The translations under genes and the position numbers were made by a program. From Aestuariimicrobium kwangyangense DSM 21549 (GTDB taxonomy: Bacteria; Actinomycetota; Actinomycetes; Propionibacteriales; Propionibacteriaceae), in the NCBI RefSeq assembly GCF_000421525.1, contig NZ_ATXE01000001.1:1240001-1304000 (forward strand): DNA of 64,000 nt. Direction: 5' to 3'. The notes beneath the pieces were generated by a model that did no database searches, was not told where the DNA came from, and saw only the letters and a program-made list of their open reading frames with translations. This document shows positions 18,513 through 26,475 of this stretch, piece after piece (position 1 is the stretch's first letter; the number at the start of each line of letters is the position of its first letter).

Positions 18513-18541
18513 CTTCCCCCAGCCCTGCGAAAGGAATCCGA

Positions 18542-19786
18542 ATGGCGACGACCACCCGCGAGCGGACGAAGGCACGCTCGGGTGGGTCCCGGCGCAGGCA
18601 AGGGGCCGTGTCGGCTCTCCTGGCCCAACCGATGTCGTCGTACTACCTGGTGTTGATCCCGGTGGTGCTGCTGGTGAGCATCGGACAGCTGATGAGTCTC
18701 AGTTCGTCCTCGGTCTACGCCCAGGCCATCTCGGGCACCCCCTACTACTTCGCCGTGCGGCAGATGGTCTTCCTCGCCGTCGGCATCCCCGTTGCCTGGT
18801 GGCTGAGTCGGCGCAGTGTCGGTTTCCTGTCGGGCATCGCGTGGCCGGCCATGGTGCTGTCGGTGGTGTTGTTGTTGACCCTGTTCACGCCGCTCGGGAT
18901 CGAGAACAAGGGCAACCGGGCGTGGATCTCGCTGGGCGGGCTGGGCACCCTGCAGCCGGCCGAGTTCGCGAAGCTGGCCTCGGTGGTCTGGGCGGCCGCG
19001 GTGCTGCACAACAAGCAGAAGGTGCTCGACCAGCCCAAGCAGTTGCTGCCCCCGCTGCTGATCGGGTTCGGGGTGCCGATCCTGCTGATCCTGGCCGGCG
19101 GCGACCTCGGTACCGCTCTGGTGCTGGTGGCCATCTTCGCCTCGGTGCTGTGGCTGGTCGGCACACCCATGGTGATCATGGGCGGCTTGGGTACGGCCCT
19201 GGGCGGGGTGGTCGCCGTGTTGGTGCTGGCGAGCCAGAACCGCATGACCCGCATCATGAACTTCCTGGCGGGAACCTCGCACAACGACCCCACCGTCTCG
19301 CAGCAGCCGCTCAGCGCGGTCTACGCCCTCGCCACCGGTGGCTGGTTCGGGGTGGGGCTCGGCGGGTCGCGGCAGAAGTGGGGAGGGCTGGCCGACGCCG
19401 CCCAGAACGACTACGTCTTCGCGGTGCTGGGTGAGGAACTGGGGCTCTTCGGCACCTTGTCGGTGATCGCGGCCTTCGCCGTGCTCTGTTACGGCGGCAT
19501 CCGGATCGCGCAGCGGGCCGACACCTTGTTCGTGCGGGTGGTGGCAGGTGGGATCACCTGCTGGATCATGTTCCAGACCTTGATGAACATCGGGGTGGCC
19601 CTGAACGCACTGCCCGTGGTCGGGGTGCCACTGCCGTTCATCTCGGTGGGGGGTTCCGCCTTGCTGTCGAACCTGCTGGCGGCCGGTGTGCTGCTCGCCT
19701 GCGCGAGGCACGAGCCCGCCGCGCGCAAGTGGATCGAGGCCGCGGCGTCGAAGAAGCGCCGGGTCACCCGCGTCGTCCCCAAGTGA
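18542..19786 (+). CDS. ftsW: Septal peptidoglycan glycosyltransferase FtsW (SEDS)
   Basis: SEDS-family polytopic protein of 414 aa that polymerises lipid II at the septum with FtsI. A basic, Arg-rich cytoplasmic N-terminus (~30 residues) is followed by about ten membrane helices. GIENKGNRAWISLGG, VGLGGSRQKWGGLADAAQND and GVPLPFISVGGSALLSNL are SEDS landmarks, and the Asp in ADAAQNDYVFAVLGEE matches a conserved acidic region. ATG 18542 follows GAAAGGAA and lies 29 nt after the murD stop. It ends with a short basic tail. A 132-bp spacer with a 21-bp repeat separates it from murG. Confidence 0.95.
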   Translation: MATTTRERTKARSGGSRRRQGAVSALLAQPMSSYYLVLIPVVLLVSIGQLMSLSSSSVYAQAISGTPYYFAVRQMVFLAVGIPVAWWLSRRSVGFLSGIAWPAMVLSVVLLLTLFTPLGIENKGNRAWISLGGLGTLQPAEFAKLASVVWAAAVLHNKQKVLDQPKQLLPPLLIGFGVPILLILAGGDLGTALVLVAIFASVLWLVGTPMVIMGGLGTALGGVVAVLVLASQNRMTRIMNFLAGTSHNDPTVSQQPLSAVYALATGGWFGVGLGGSRQKWGGLADAAQNDYVFAVLGEELGLFGTLSVIAAFAVLCYGGIRIAQRADTLFVRVVAGGITCWIMFQTLMNIGVALNALPVVGVPLPFISVGGSALLSNLLAAGVLLACARHEPAARKWIEAAASKKRRVTRVVPK

Positions 19787-19805
19787 GGCGCCCGAGCGCG
19801 ACGAC

Positions 19806-19847
19806 ACCGCCCGTGTCGACGCCGCCACCGCCCGTGTCGACACCGCC
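19806..19847 (+). repeat. Two 21-bp tandem repeats in the ftsW-murG gap
   Basis: ACCGCCCGTGTCGAC followed by GCCGCC, then the same 15 bp followed by ACCGCC, give two 21-bp units differing at one base. The spacing is a multiple of 3 and one frame reads as repeated TARVD, so it could be the remnant of a longer ftsW tail beyond the present stop (19784-19786). That is speculative. Confidence 0.8.
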
Positions 19848-19918
19848 GCGAGGACGAGGATCCGCGTGTCATCGCGCTGGTTTGGAATGATGGGTGAGGA
19901 ACATCCGAGGAGAGGTTG

Positions 19919-21046
19919 GTGGACGACGTGCTGAACGTGGTGCTCGCCGGGGGAGGGACGGCCGGTCACACCTCCCCACTGATCGCGACCTCCGAGGTGC
20001 TTCGCGAACACGGGGTGACGTGCACCGCGATCGGTACGTCTCGGGGCCTGGAGACCAGGGTGATCCCGGCGGCGGGGCTCGAACTCGACCTGGTCACGCC
20101 TGTGCCACTGCCGAGGCGGCCCACCCTTGACCTGGCCAGACTCCCGTGGCGACTCGTCGGTTCCGTGCGCGAGGCGAGGGCGATCCTCAAGCGCAGGCGT
20201 GCCGACGTGCTCGTGGGTTTCGGCGGCTACGTGTCCATGCCTGCCTACCTCGCGGCCAGGGCCATGGGCATCCCCGTGGTCATCCACGAACAGAACGCCG
20301 TCCCGGGTCTGGCGAACCGGGTAGCTGCCCGGTTCGCGACGGTGTGTGCCGTCAGCTTTCCCGAGACCCCCCTGCCGCGCGCCCGCTTCATCGGCCTCCC
20401 GGTTCGCACGGCGATCTCCGACCTGGCCCGCGAGGACGGGGCCGGACGGTCGGCCCGCCGGGCCGAGGCGAGGCGTGACCTGGGTCTCGCCCCCGACCGG
20501 CTCACGGTGTTGGTGAGCGGCGGATCCCAGGGCGCCCGCAGCATCAACACGGCCCTGCTGGGTGCCCGCGACCGACTGTTGGCGCAGGGCTGGCAGGTGC
20601 TGCACGTGTGGGGTCCCAAGAACTTCGCCGAGCACACCGAGGTGGTCACTGCCGAGTCGGGCGCCCGCTACGTCCCCGTGGCCTTCGTCGACCGCATGGA
20701 GCGGGCCTACGCCGCCGCCGACCTGATGATCGGACGATCGGGTGCGGGCACCGTCGTCGAGACGGCCGTGGTCGGACTGCCCGCGATCTTCGCCCCGCTG
20801 CCCCATGGCAACGGTGAGCAGGCCCGCAACGCCGCCAGCCTGGTGGCGGCACACGGAGCGGTGCTCGTCCCCGATCACGAACTCGACGGTGACAGGCTCG
20901 CCCACGAGGTCGAGGCCATCCTCGGCGACCCCGCTCGCCTCCAGCGGATGGCCAAGGCCGGCCCGGCGCTGATGCCGGCCGACTCGGCACGCACCCTGGC
21001 CGAGATCATCGAATCCGTCGCCGGAGGTGACCATGGCACTGCGTGA
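19919..21046 (+). CDS. murG: UDP-GlcNAc:lipid I N-acetylglucosaminyltransferase MurG
   Basis: Peripheral membrane GT28 glycosyltransferase of 375 aa that converts lipid I to lipid II. The N-terminal glycine-rich loop VVLAGGGTAGHTSPLIA, GFGGYVSMPAYLAARAMGIP with HEQNAVPGLANR, and the C-terminal GGSQGARSIN and GRSGAGTVVETAVVGLPAI match the family. I chose GTG 19919 because AGGAG (19908-19912) stands 6 nt upstream; TTG 19916 in the same frame would be only 3 nt from it. Its 3' end overlaps murC by 14 nt. It restarts tight dcw coupling after the ftsW gap. Confidence 0.95.
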   Translation: MDDVLNVVLAGGGTAGHTSPLIATSEVLREHGVTCTAIGTSRGLETRVIPAAGLELDLVTPVPLPRRPTLDLARLPWRLVGSVREARAILKRRRADVLVGFGGYVSMPAYLAARAMGIPVVIHEQNAVPGLANRVAARFATVCAVSFPETPLPRARFIGLPVRTAISDLAREDGAGRSARRAEARRDLGLAPDRLTVLVSGGSQGARSINTALLGARDRLLAQGWQVLHVWGPKNFAEHTEVVTAESGARYVPVAFVDRMERAYAAADLMIGRSGAGTVVETAVVGLPAIFAPLPHGNGEQARNAASLVAAHGAVLVPDHELDGDRLAHEVEAILGDPARLQRMAKAGPALMPADSARTLAEIIESVAGGDHGTA

Positions 21047-22445
21047 ACCGATCGACGTGCAACCGCTCGAGAGTCTGGGACGGGTGCACTTCATCGCCAT
21101 CGGCGGCGCCGGCATGAGCGGCATCGCGCAACTGTTCCACGCCAGGGGGGTGCAGGTCAGCGGTTCCGACCAGACGGATTCGTCCGTGCTCCGCCAACTC
21201 GCGGCCACCGGCATCCCCACCTTCGTCGGCCACGAGGCTGCGCAACTCGGTGAGGCAGACACGGTGGTCGTCTCCTCGGCCATCAGGGAGACGAACCCCG
21301 AACTCGCCGAGGCGAGACGCCGAGGTCTGCGCGTGCTGCACCGGTCCGCCGCGCTGGCCAGCCTGATGCACGGCAAGGTCGGTGTGGCCATCGCTGGCAC
21401 CCACGGCAAGACCACCACCACGGGCATGACCGCCGTGATGCTCGCCGCAGCCGGCCTCGATCCGAGCTATGTGATCGGCTCACCCCTGGCCAGTTCCGGA
21501 ACCAGCGCCCACCTGGGCACCGGTGACGTCTTCGTGGTCGAGGCGGACGAGTCGGACGGCTCCTTCCTGCAGTACCCGACCACGATCGCGGTGGTGACCA
21601 ACGTCGAGGCCGACCATCTCGACAACTGGCAGACCCCGCAGGCCTACATCGACGGGTTCGTCCGGTTCGCCAGCCAGCCCGGCGTGGCCGTGCTGGTCGC
21701 CAACTCCGACGACCCAGGAGCGGCCGAGTTGGCCGATCGGGTGGAGGCGTTGGGCACCACCGTGGTGCGGTACGGCTCGGGGCCCGGGGCCGACGTCCGG
21801 CTCAGCGAGCTGGACTTCGAGGGCACCACCGCCTCGGGGGTGCTCGACCATGGGGGGTCCTCCGGCCGGATCCGGCTGCAGGTGCCGGGACGCTACAACC
21901 TCGAGAATGCCGCTGCCGCCTACGCGGTGGGCCGCCAGCTGGGCTGCAGCCATGAACAGTTGGTGGCCGGGGCCGCGGCCTTCACCGGCACGCTGAGGCG
22001 GTTCCAGCTGGTCGGCGAGAGCGGGGGAGTGCGGGTGTACGACGACTACGCCCATCACCCGACCGAACTGCGTGCCGCGCTCACGGCGGCCCGTCGGGCC
22101 GTCGGTGAGGGACGACTGATCGCCTGCTTCCAGCCCCACCTCTACAGCCGGACCGCTGAGTTCGCCGACGAGTTCGGCGAGGCCCTGACCTTGGCTGACC
22201 TCGCGGTCGTGACTGATGTCTACGGTGCCCGTGAGGACCCGGTACCCGGTGTCAGCGGAGACCTGGTGGTGCAGGCCGGCCAGGCGCACGGAGGCGAGGT
22301 CAGTTACGTGCCCGACAAGCGTGACCTGCCCGGCTGGCTGGCCAGCCACAGTCGTCCGGGAGATCTCGTGATGACCCTGGGTGCGGGTGACGTCACCTTG
22401 GTCGGGCCCCTGCTGGTCGACCTGCTGCGCGAAGGCACCGCCTGA
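21033..22445 (+). CDS. murC: UDP-N-acetylmuramate:L-alanine ligase MurC
   Basis: ATP-dependent ligase of 470 aa that starts the stem peptide. The N-terminal nucleotide-binding loop is HFIAIGGAGMSGIAQLF, the P-loop GTHGKTTTTGMTAVML is near residue 123, and EADESDGSFLQY and YDDYAHHPTELRAAL are MurC-specific. ATG 21033 is favoured by GGAGG (21023-21027) at a 5-nt spacing; in-frame GTG 21027 is the alternative. The 14-nt overlap with murG supports coupled translation. The stop overlaps the ftsQ ATG by one base. Confidence 0.96.
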   Translation: MALREPIDVQPLESLGRVHFIAIGGAGMSGIAQLFHARGVQVSGSDQTDSSVLRQLAATGIPTFVGHEAAQLGEADTVVVSSAIRETNPELAEARRRGLRVLHRSAALASLMHGKVGVAIAGTHGKTTTTGMTAVMLAAAGLDPSYVIGSPLASSGTSAHLGTGDVFVVEADESDGSFLQYPTTIAVVTNVEADHLDNWQTPQAYIDGFVRFASQPGVAVLVANSDDPGAAELADRVEALGTTVVRYGSGPGADVRLSELDFEGTTASGVLDHGGSSGRIRLQVPGRYNLENAAAAYAVGRQLGCSHEQLVAGAAAFTGTLRRFQLVGESGGVRVYDDYAHHPTELRAALTAARRAVGEGRLIACFQPHLYSRTAEFADEFGEALTLADLAVVTDVYGAREDPVPGVSGDLVVQAGQAHGGEVSYVPDKRDLPGWLASHSRPGDLVMTLGAGDVTLVGPLLVDLLREGTA

Positions 22446-23179
22446 TGGCCGATCGCAGCCGCGTGCCAGGTCTGGCCGACGCCAGGCCCGGCCTGCGACG
22501 GCGTCGTCGGCGCGCCCGCTGGCGCAGGGTTCGTCCGGTGGTGCTGGCCGGCGTCGGGTTGGGACTGGCCGTCGTGCTGGCCGTGGTGGTCTGGTTCACC
22601 CCGGTCTTCTCGGTTCGGGAGGTTCGCATCGAGGGCACCCGGTTGCTGACCTCCGCCCAGGTCGAGTCCCAGGCGAGGGTGCCCGTGGGCCAGCCCCTCG
22701 CGCAGGTCAGGCTGCAACAGATCTCCGACCGCGTGGCAACGCTTCCCGAGGTGGAGTCGGTGAGCACAACCCGCCGGTGGCCCTCGGCGGTCCAGGTGGT
22801 CGTCACCGAACGGACCGCCCGGGTGCAGCGCATCAACGGTTCCACCTACCAGTGGGTCGACGGCTCGGGGGTGGTGTTCCACACCCAGACCCAGCGCGAT
22901 CCGCGCCTGGTCGTGGTGAACACCACCGACACCGACCGTCGACTGCTCGGCGACCTGGCCACCGTGGCGCAGTCCCTCACCCCGCGGTTGCGGAGCGAGG
23001 TGACCGGCATGAAGGCCCAGAGCCCCGACACCATCACGGTGGTGCTGAGGGGCGGACGATCGGTGGTCTGGGGCAGCGCCGAGGAGTCGGCGACCAAGGC
23101 CCAGGTGGCGACCGCGCTGCTGCAGGTCAAGGCCACCGTCTACGACGTCTCGTCACCGGCCAATCCGACCAGTCGCTGA
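22445..23179 (+). CDS. ftsQ: Cell division protein FtsQ/DivIB
   Basis: Bitopic membrane protein of 244 aa. An Arg-rich cytoplasmic N-terminus (residues 1-33) precedes one membrane helix (about 34-55, VVLAGVGLGLAVVLAVVVWF), a POTRA domain (VFSVREVRIEGTRLLTSAQV) and the FtsQ C-terminal domain. It bridges early and late divisome proteins together with FtsL and FtsB. ATG 22445 overlaps the murC stop by one base. It is the last gene before the 218-bp ftsZ upstream region, which carries a promoter. Length is normal. Confidence 0.93.
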   Translation: MADRSRVPGLADARPGLRRRRRRARWRRVRPVVLAGVGLGLAVVLAVVVWFTPVFSVREVRIEGTRLLTSAQVESQARVPVGQPLAQVRLQQISDRVATLPEVESVSTTRRWPSAVQVVVTERTARVQRINGSTYQWVDGSGVVFHTQTQRDPRLVVVNTTDTDRRLLGDLATVAQSLTPRLRSEVTGMKAQSPDTITVVLRGGRSVVWGSAEESATKAQVATALLQVKATVYDVSSPANPTSR

Positions 23180-23249
23180 GCCGCTCCCCAGCCCCGTCGG
23201 ATCGACCCTTGACCACCGCTTGAGGGTTCCCCCTCAGCCCAGTGCTGTG

Positions 23250-23280
23250 TTGGACACCGTTTCGAGCGCGCCCCTAGCCT
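23250..23280 (+). promoter_or_regulatory. ftsZ promoter
   Basis: -35 TTGGAC (23250-23255; TGGACA at 23251 also fits) and -10 TAGCCT (23275-23280) are separated by 18-19 bp. Transcription would start near 23287 and give a ~110-nt leader. The leader holds a short GC-rich hairpin (CCTGC/GCAGG around 23330-23350). This would let ftsZ be expressed apart from the long upstream dcw transcript. Confidence 0.6.
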
Positions 23281-23397
23281 GAGAACCGACAACGCTGAGG
23301 GTGACACGTAAGGTCGTGTGAATCCCGGTCCTGCGCCTGCAGGGCAGGCGAACTTCGTGACAAGAGCTCGCAAGGCAACCAAGTGAGGCGGACTTCC

Positions 23398-24591
23398 GTG
23401 GCAAGTGCAGGGCAGAACTACCTGGCTGTGATCAAGGTGGTCGGTGTTGGCGGTGGCGGCGTGAACGCCGTGAACCGCATGATCGATGCCGGCCTGAAGG
23501 GTGTTGAGTTCATCGCGATCAACACCGACGCCCAGGCTCTGCTGATGAGCGACGCCGACGTGAAGCTCGACGTGGGCCGTGAGCTGACGCGCGGTCTCGG
23601 CGCCGGCGCCGATCCCGACAAGGGCAGGCAGGCAGCCGAGGATCATGCCGAGGACATCGAGGAGACCCTCAAGGGGGCCGACATGGTGTTCGTGACCGCC
23701 GGCGAGGGAGGTGGCACCGGAACCGGTGGCGCACCCGTGGTCGCCAAGATCGCCCGCTCGCTCGGTGCGCTGACCATCGGCGTCGTCACCCGCCCGTTCG
23801 GGTTCGAGGGCAAGCGTCGCGCCACCCAGGCCGAGACCGGTATCGCCGCGCTGCGCGAAGAGGTCGACACCCTCATCGTGATCCCCAACGACAAGCTGCT
23901 GCAGATGACCGACCACCAGGTCGCGATCCTTGATGCCTTCAAGCAGGCCGACACGGTGTTGTTGCAGGGCGTCCAGGGCATCACCGACCTGATCACGACC
24001 CCCGGGCTGATCAACCTGGACTTCGCCGACGTGAAGTCGATCATGTCGAATGCGGGGTCGGCCCTGATGGGCATCGGGTCGGCCCGCGGTGAGGACCGCG
24101 CCCGCGCCGCTGCCGAGATGGCCATCAGCTCGCCGCTGCTCGAGGCCAGCATCGACGGTGCCCACGGCGTGCTGCTCTCCATCGCCGGTGGTTCCGACCT
24201 CGGTCTCTTCGAGGTCTCGAATGCCGCCAACCTGATCGAGGCGGCCGCACACGACGAGGCCAACATCATCTTCGGTACCGTGATCGACGACTCGCTCGGC
24301 GACGAGGTGCGGGTGACCGTGATCGCCGCCGGCTTCGACGGCGGGCAGCCCCCCAAGCGGCAGCCCGGAGTGCAACGTCGCGAGCCCCGCCAGCAGCCCG
24401 AGGCCCCGGTCGGTGTGACCCAGACCCTGAACCCGATCACCGGCCAGCCGCTGCAGTCGCGCCCGCAGCAGCAGGCCCCGGTGCAGTCGCAGTTCCAGAC
24501 CCAGCAGGCGCCGGTGGCTCCCCGTCCCGCACCGACCGCACCCCGGCCGGCCGACGACGATGACCTCGACGTTCCCGACTTCATGAAGTGA
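23398..24591 (+). CDS. ftsZ: Cell division GTPase FtsZ
   Basis: Tubulin-like GTPase of 397 aa that forms the Z-ring. The GTP-binding [13 protein letters not shown] and tubulin signature [20 protein letters not shown] are intact, as is the T7-loop [11 protein letters not shown]. After the core there is a ~75-residue Gln/Pro-rich linker, and the conserved C-terminal peptide [10 protein letters not shown] ends the protein. That peptide is the likely docking site for SepF, encoded just downstream; no ftsA gene is present. I chose GTG 23398 ([15 protein letters not shown]) because the actinobacterial family starts there; GTG 23383 would add five residues. Confidence 0.97.
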   Translation: MASAGQNYLAVIKVVGVGGGGVNAVNRMIDAGLKGVEFIAINTDAQALLMSDADVKLDVGRELTRGLGAGADPDKGRQAAEDHAEDIEETLKGADMVFVTAGEGGGTGTGGAPVVAKIARSLGALTIGVVTRPFGFEGKRRATQAETGIAALREEVDTLIVIPNDKLLQMTDHQVAILDAFKQADTVLLQGVQGITDLITTPGLINLDFADVKSIMSNAGSALMGIGSARGEDRARAAAEMAISSPLLEASIDGAHGVLLSIAGGSDLGLFEVSNAANLIEAAAHDEANIIFGTVIDDSLGDEVRVTVIAAGFDGGQPPKRQPGVQRREPRQQPEAPVGVTQTLNPITGQPLQSRPQQQAPVQSQFQTQQAPVAPRPAPTAPRPADDDDLDVPDFMK

Positions 24592-24595
24592 GCCC

Positions 24596-25408
24596 GTGTT
24601 CCGTGTGCTGATCAGCCCCGACGCCAATGCCGGCGTCGGGGCTTGTTTCACCGACCGCCACGGTGGTGTGACGCCCGGCGACCTCGGCTCACTCAACCTC
24701 GGTCGGACCGACGTCGACCAGGTGAGCCACGTCGAGGCCAACTTCGAGCGCGTGCGTCGCGCCATCGGCGGACCCACCCTGGTCACCCTGTCGCAGGTGC
24801 ACTCGTCCGACGTCGTGGTGGTCGACGACTCCTTCCTCTCCGGCTGGGGGCCGCGATCCCACCTCGGATCGCCCGGGGGAGTGGCGCCCTTGTCGTCCGC
24901 TGACGCCATGGTCACGACCCGGGCCGACGTGGCCCTGGTGATCCGGGTGGCGGACTGCGTCCCCGTCCTCCTCGCCGACCCGACGGCCGGGGTGCTGGGT
25001 GCCGTGCACGCCGGGCGGGAGGGCTACCTCGGTGGTGTGGTGACCCACACCGTCGAGGCGATGCGTGACCTGGGCGCCCGCGAGATCGTCGCCTGGGTGG
25101 GGCCGCACATCTGCGGCCGCTGCTACGAGGTCGACGAGGCGATGGCCGACCGGGTGGCATCGTCCCACCCGCAGGTGGTGGTGGCGTCACGCTGGGGTAC
25201 CAGGGCTCTCGACCTGGGCGCGGGGGTGGAGCAGGAACTGGTCGACCAGGGGGTGACCGCCGTCAGACTGGACCCCTGCACGCTGACCACGCCCGAACTG
25301 CACTCGCACCGCCGTGACGGGGCCGACGCCGGGCGGTTCGCCGGCATCATTTGGCGCGTGTCGGGTGTTGCGTCGACCGGCGTGCCGGGGGCAGCAGGTA
25401 CGGTGTAG
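24596..25408 (+). CDS. pgeF: PgeF/YfiH-type multicopper-fold protein
   Basis: Protein of 270 aa of the DUF152/laccase-domain family. E. coli PgeF is reported to remove mis-incorporated L-Ser-type errors in peptidoglycan precursors, and other members have purine nucleoside phosphorylase or adenosine deaminase activity. LSQVHSSDVVVVD, DCVPVLLADP, GAVHAGREG and GPHICGRCYEV carry the family His/Cys metal-site residues. The start is GTG 24596, 4 nt after the ftsZ stop, so coupling is likely. The 5' end of the gene contains a strong terminator-like hairpin. The PLP-binding yggS gene that usually follows is missing; sepF comes next after 66 bp. Confidence 0.9.
   Translation: MFRVLISPDANAGVGACFTDRHGGVTPGDLGSLNLGRTDVDQVSHVEANFERVRRAIGGPTLVTLSQVHSSDVVVVDDSFLSGWGPRSHLGSPGGVAPLSSADAMVTTRADVALVIRVADCVPVLLADPTAGVLGAVHAGREGYLGGVVTHTVEAMRDLGAREIVAWVGPHICGRCYEVDEAMADRVASSHPQVVVASRWGTRALDLGAGVEQELVDQGVTAVRLDPCTLTTPELHSHRRDGADAGRFAGIIWRVSGVASTGVPGAAGTV
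24614..24643 (+). terminator. Terminator-like hairpin inside the 5' end of pgeF
   Basis: AGCCCCGACGCC (24614-24625) and GGCGTCGGGGCT (24632-24643) are perfect 12-bp arms with a 6-nt loop, followed by TGTTTC. It lies 18 nt into pgeF and 22 nt after the ftsZ stop. It resembles an intrinsic terminator or attenuator and could set the ftsZ:pgeF-sepF ratio. Translating ribosomes on pgeF would be expected to disrupt it. Confidence 0.65.
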
Positions 25409-25474
25409 GCGATCCGACTTCCCCGTCCGTCAGGGCTGGAGGTCCAGGGGCGACAACTTGTGGAGGCTGGACGC

Positions 25475-25969
25475 ATGTCTTTTCTGAGGAACACGGCTGA
25501 GTGGCTCGGTCTGGTGCAGACCGACCGGTACGCCGGTACCCACGATGACGACGACTACGCCGAGATCACCCAGGCCGTCGACCACCGTGAGGCCGAGGAC
25601 GAGCTGTCGACCATCACCCCCATCCACCGCAACCCGAGCACCCGGGAGGTCTCCGTGTCCGGTCACGAGTCCGAGCAGAAGATCGCCGACCTGACCCGCA
25701 TCATCACGATCCATCCGCGCACCTACAACGAGGCCCGCACCATCGGCGAGCACTTCCGTGACGGTGTGCCGGTGATCATGAACCTCTCCGACATGGAGGA
25801 CGCCGACGCCAAGCGCCTGGTCGATTTCGCGGCCGGACTGATCTTTGGCCTGCATGGCACGATTGAGCGCGTCACCTCGAAGGTGTTCCTGCTCTCGCCG
25901 AAGAACGTCAACGTTCGCGCCGAGGACAAGGAACGCATCGCCTCGAGTGGCTTCTTCAACCAGAGCTGA
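25475..25969 (+). CDS. sepF: Cell division protein SepF
   Basis: Protein of 164 aa. The N-terminal amphipathic helix (MSFLRNTAEWLGLV) would bind the membrane. An acidic linker follows, and the SepF core runs from about residue 68 to 155 (ITIHPRTYNEARTIGEHFRD, VPVIMNLSDMEDADAKRLVDF). SepF tethers FtsZ to the membrane in Actinomycetota, which lack FtsA. ATG 25475 has GGAGG at an 8-nt spacing; an in-frame GTG at 25460 is less well placed. It lies between pgeF and yggT in the usual order. Confidence 0.95.
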   Translation: MSFLRNTAEWLGLVQTDRYAGTHDDDDYAEITQAVDHREAEDELSTITPIHRNPSTREVSVSGHESEQKIADLTRIITIHPRTYNEARTIGEHFRDGVPVIMNLSDMEDADAKRLVDFAAGLIFGLHGTIERVTSKVFLLSPKNVNVRAEDKERIASSGFFNQS

Positions 25970-26020
25970 CTGCTCGCCCCGCGGGGTCGTTCGGTCGGAT
26001 GATCCGTGGAGGTCTGATTC

Positions 26021-26311
26021 GTGCAGGTCGTCGGAGTGGTGCTCGCGTGGGCACTGCAGATCTACATGTTCCTGTTCTTCGTCCGCATGATCCTGTCGTT
26101 CATTCCCGCGCTCAGTCCCTCGTTCACTCCCCGGGGTGTGATCCTGGTCGTCTTCGAGGTCGTCTACACCCTGACCGACCCACCCATCCGCTTCTTCGAA
26201 CGCTTCCTGCCCCCCTTGCGGGTGGGCCAGGTGGCCTTCTCGTTGGGGTTCATGGCGGCGTGGTTGTCCTTGCTGATCGCACAGCGACTGGTGACCGCGA
26301 TCTTCTTCTGA
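26021..26311 (+). CDS. yggT: YggT family membrane protein
   Basis: Small membrane protein of 96 aa with two hydrophobic segments (about residues 3-25 and 63-88) and the internal FVRMILSFIPALSPSF and TDPPIRFFERFLPPLR typical of the YGGT family. The family is linked to osmotic stress and, in actinobacteria and cyanobacteria, to division or cell shape by its position between sepF and divIVA. GTG 26021 (VQVVGVVLAW) has GTGGAGG 8 nt upstream. Length is normal. Confidence 0.9.
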   Translation: MQVVGVVLAWALQIYMFLFFVRMILSFIPALSPSFTPRGVILVVFEVVYTLTDPPIRFFERFLPPLRVGQVAFSLGFMAAWLSLLIAQRLVTAIFF

Positions 26312-26475
26312 GGGCTGTCTCAACTTCTGCTTGAACGTGTCCGGCGGCCAGTGGTGTGGCGTTCAACCCGTGCAGTAGCCTGATCAGGATCGCTTGTGCG
26401 CGCTCACCCCCGCAGGCCAACCCCTGGGTGTCCCGGCCGGGGTGCGCTGCATCCCCCGAGAGTTTGGAGACAACC

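Noticed and set aside
18455-21427. A 990-codon open frame on the minus strand across ftsW-murG-murC
   Set aside because: It is antisense to three well-supported dcw genes, has a composition typical of shadow frames in high-GC DNA, and shows no recognisable domain.
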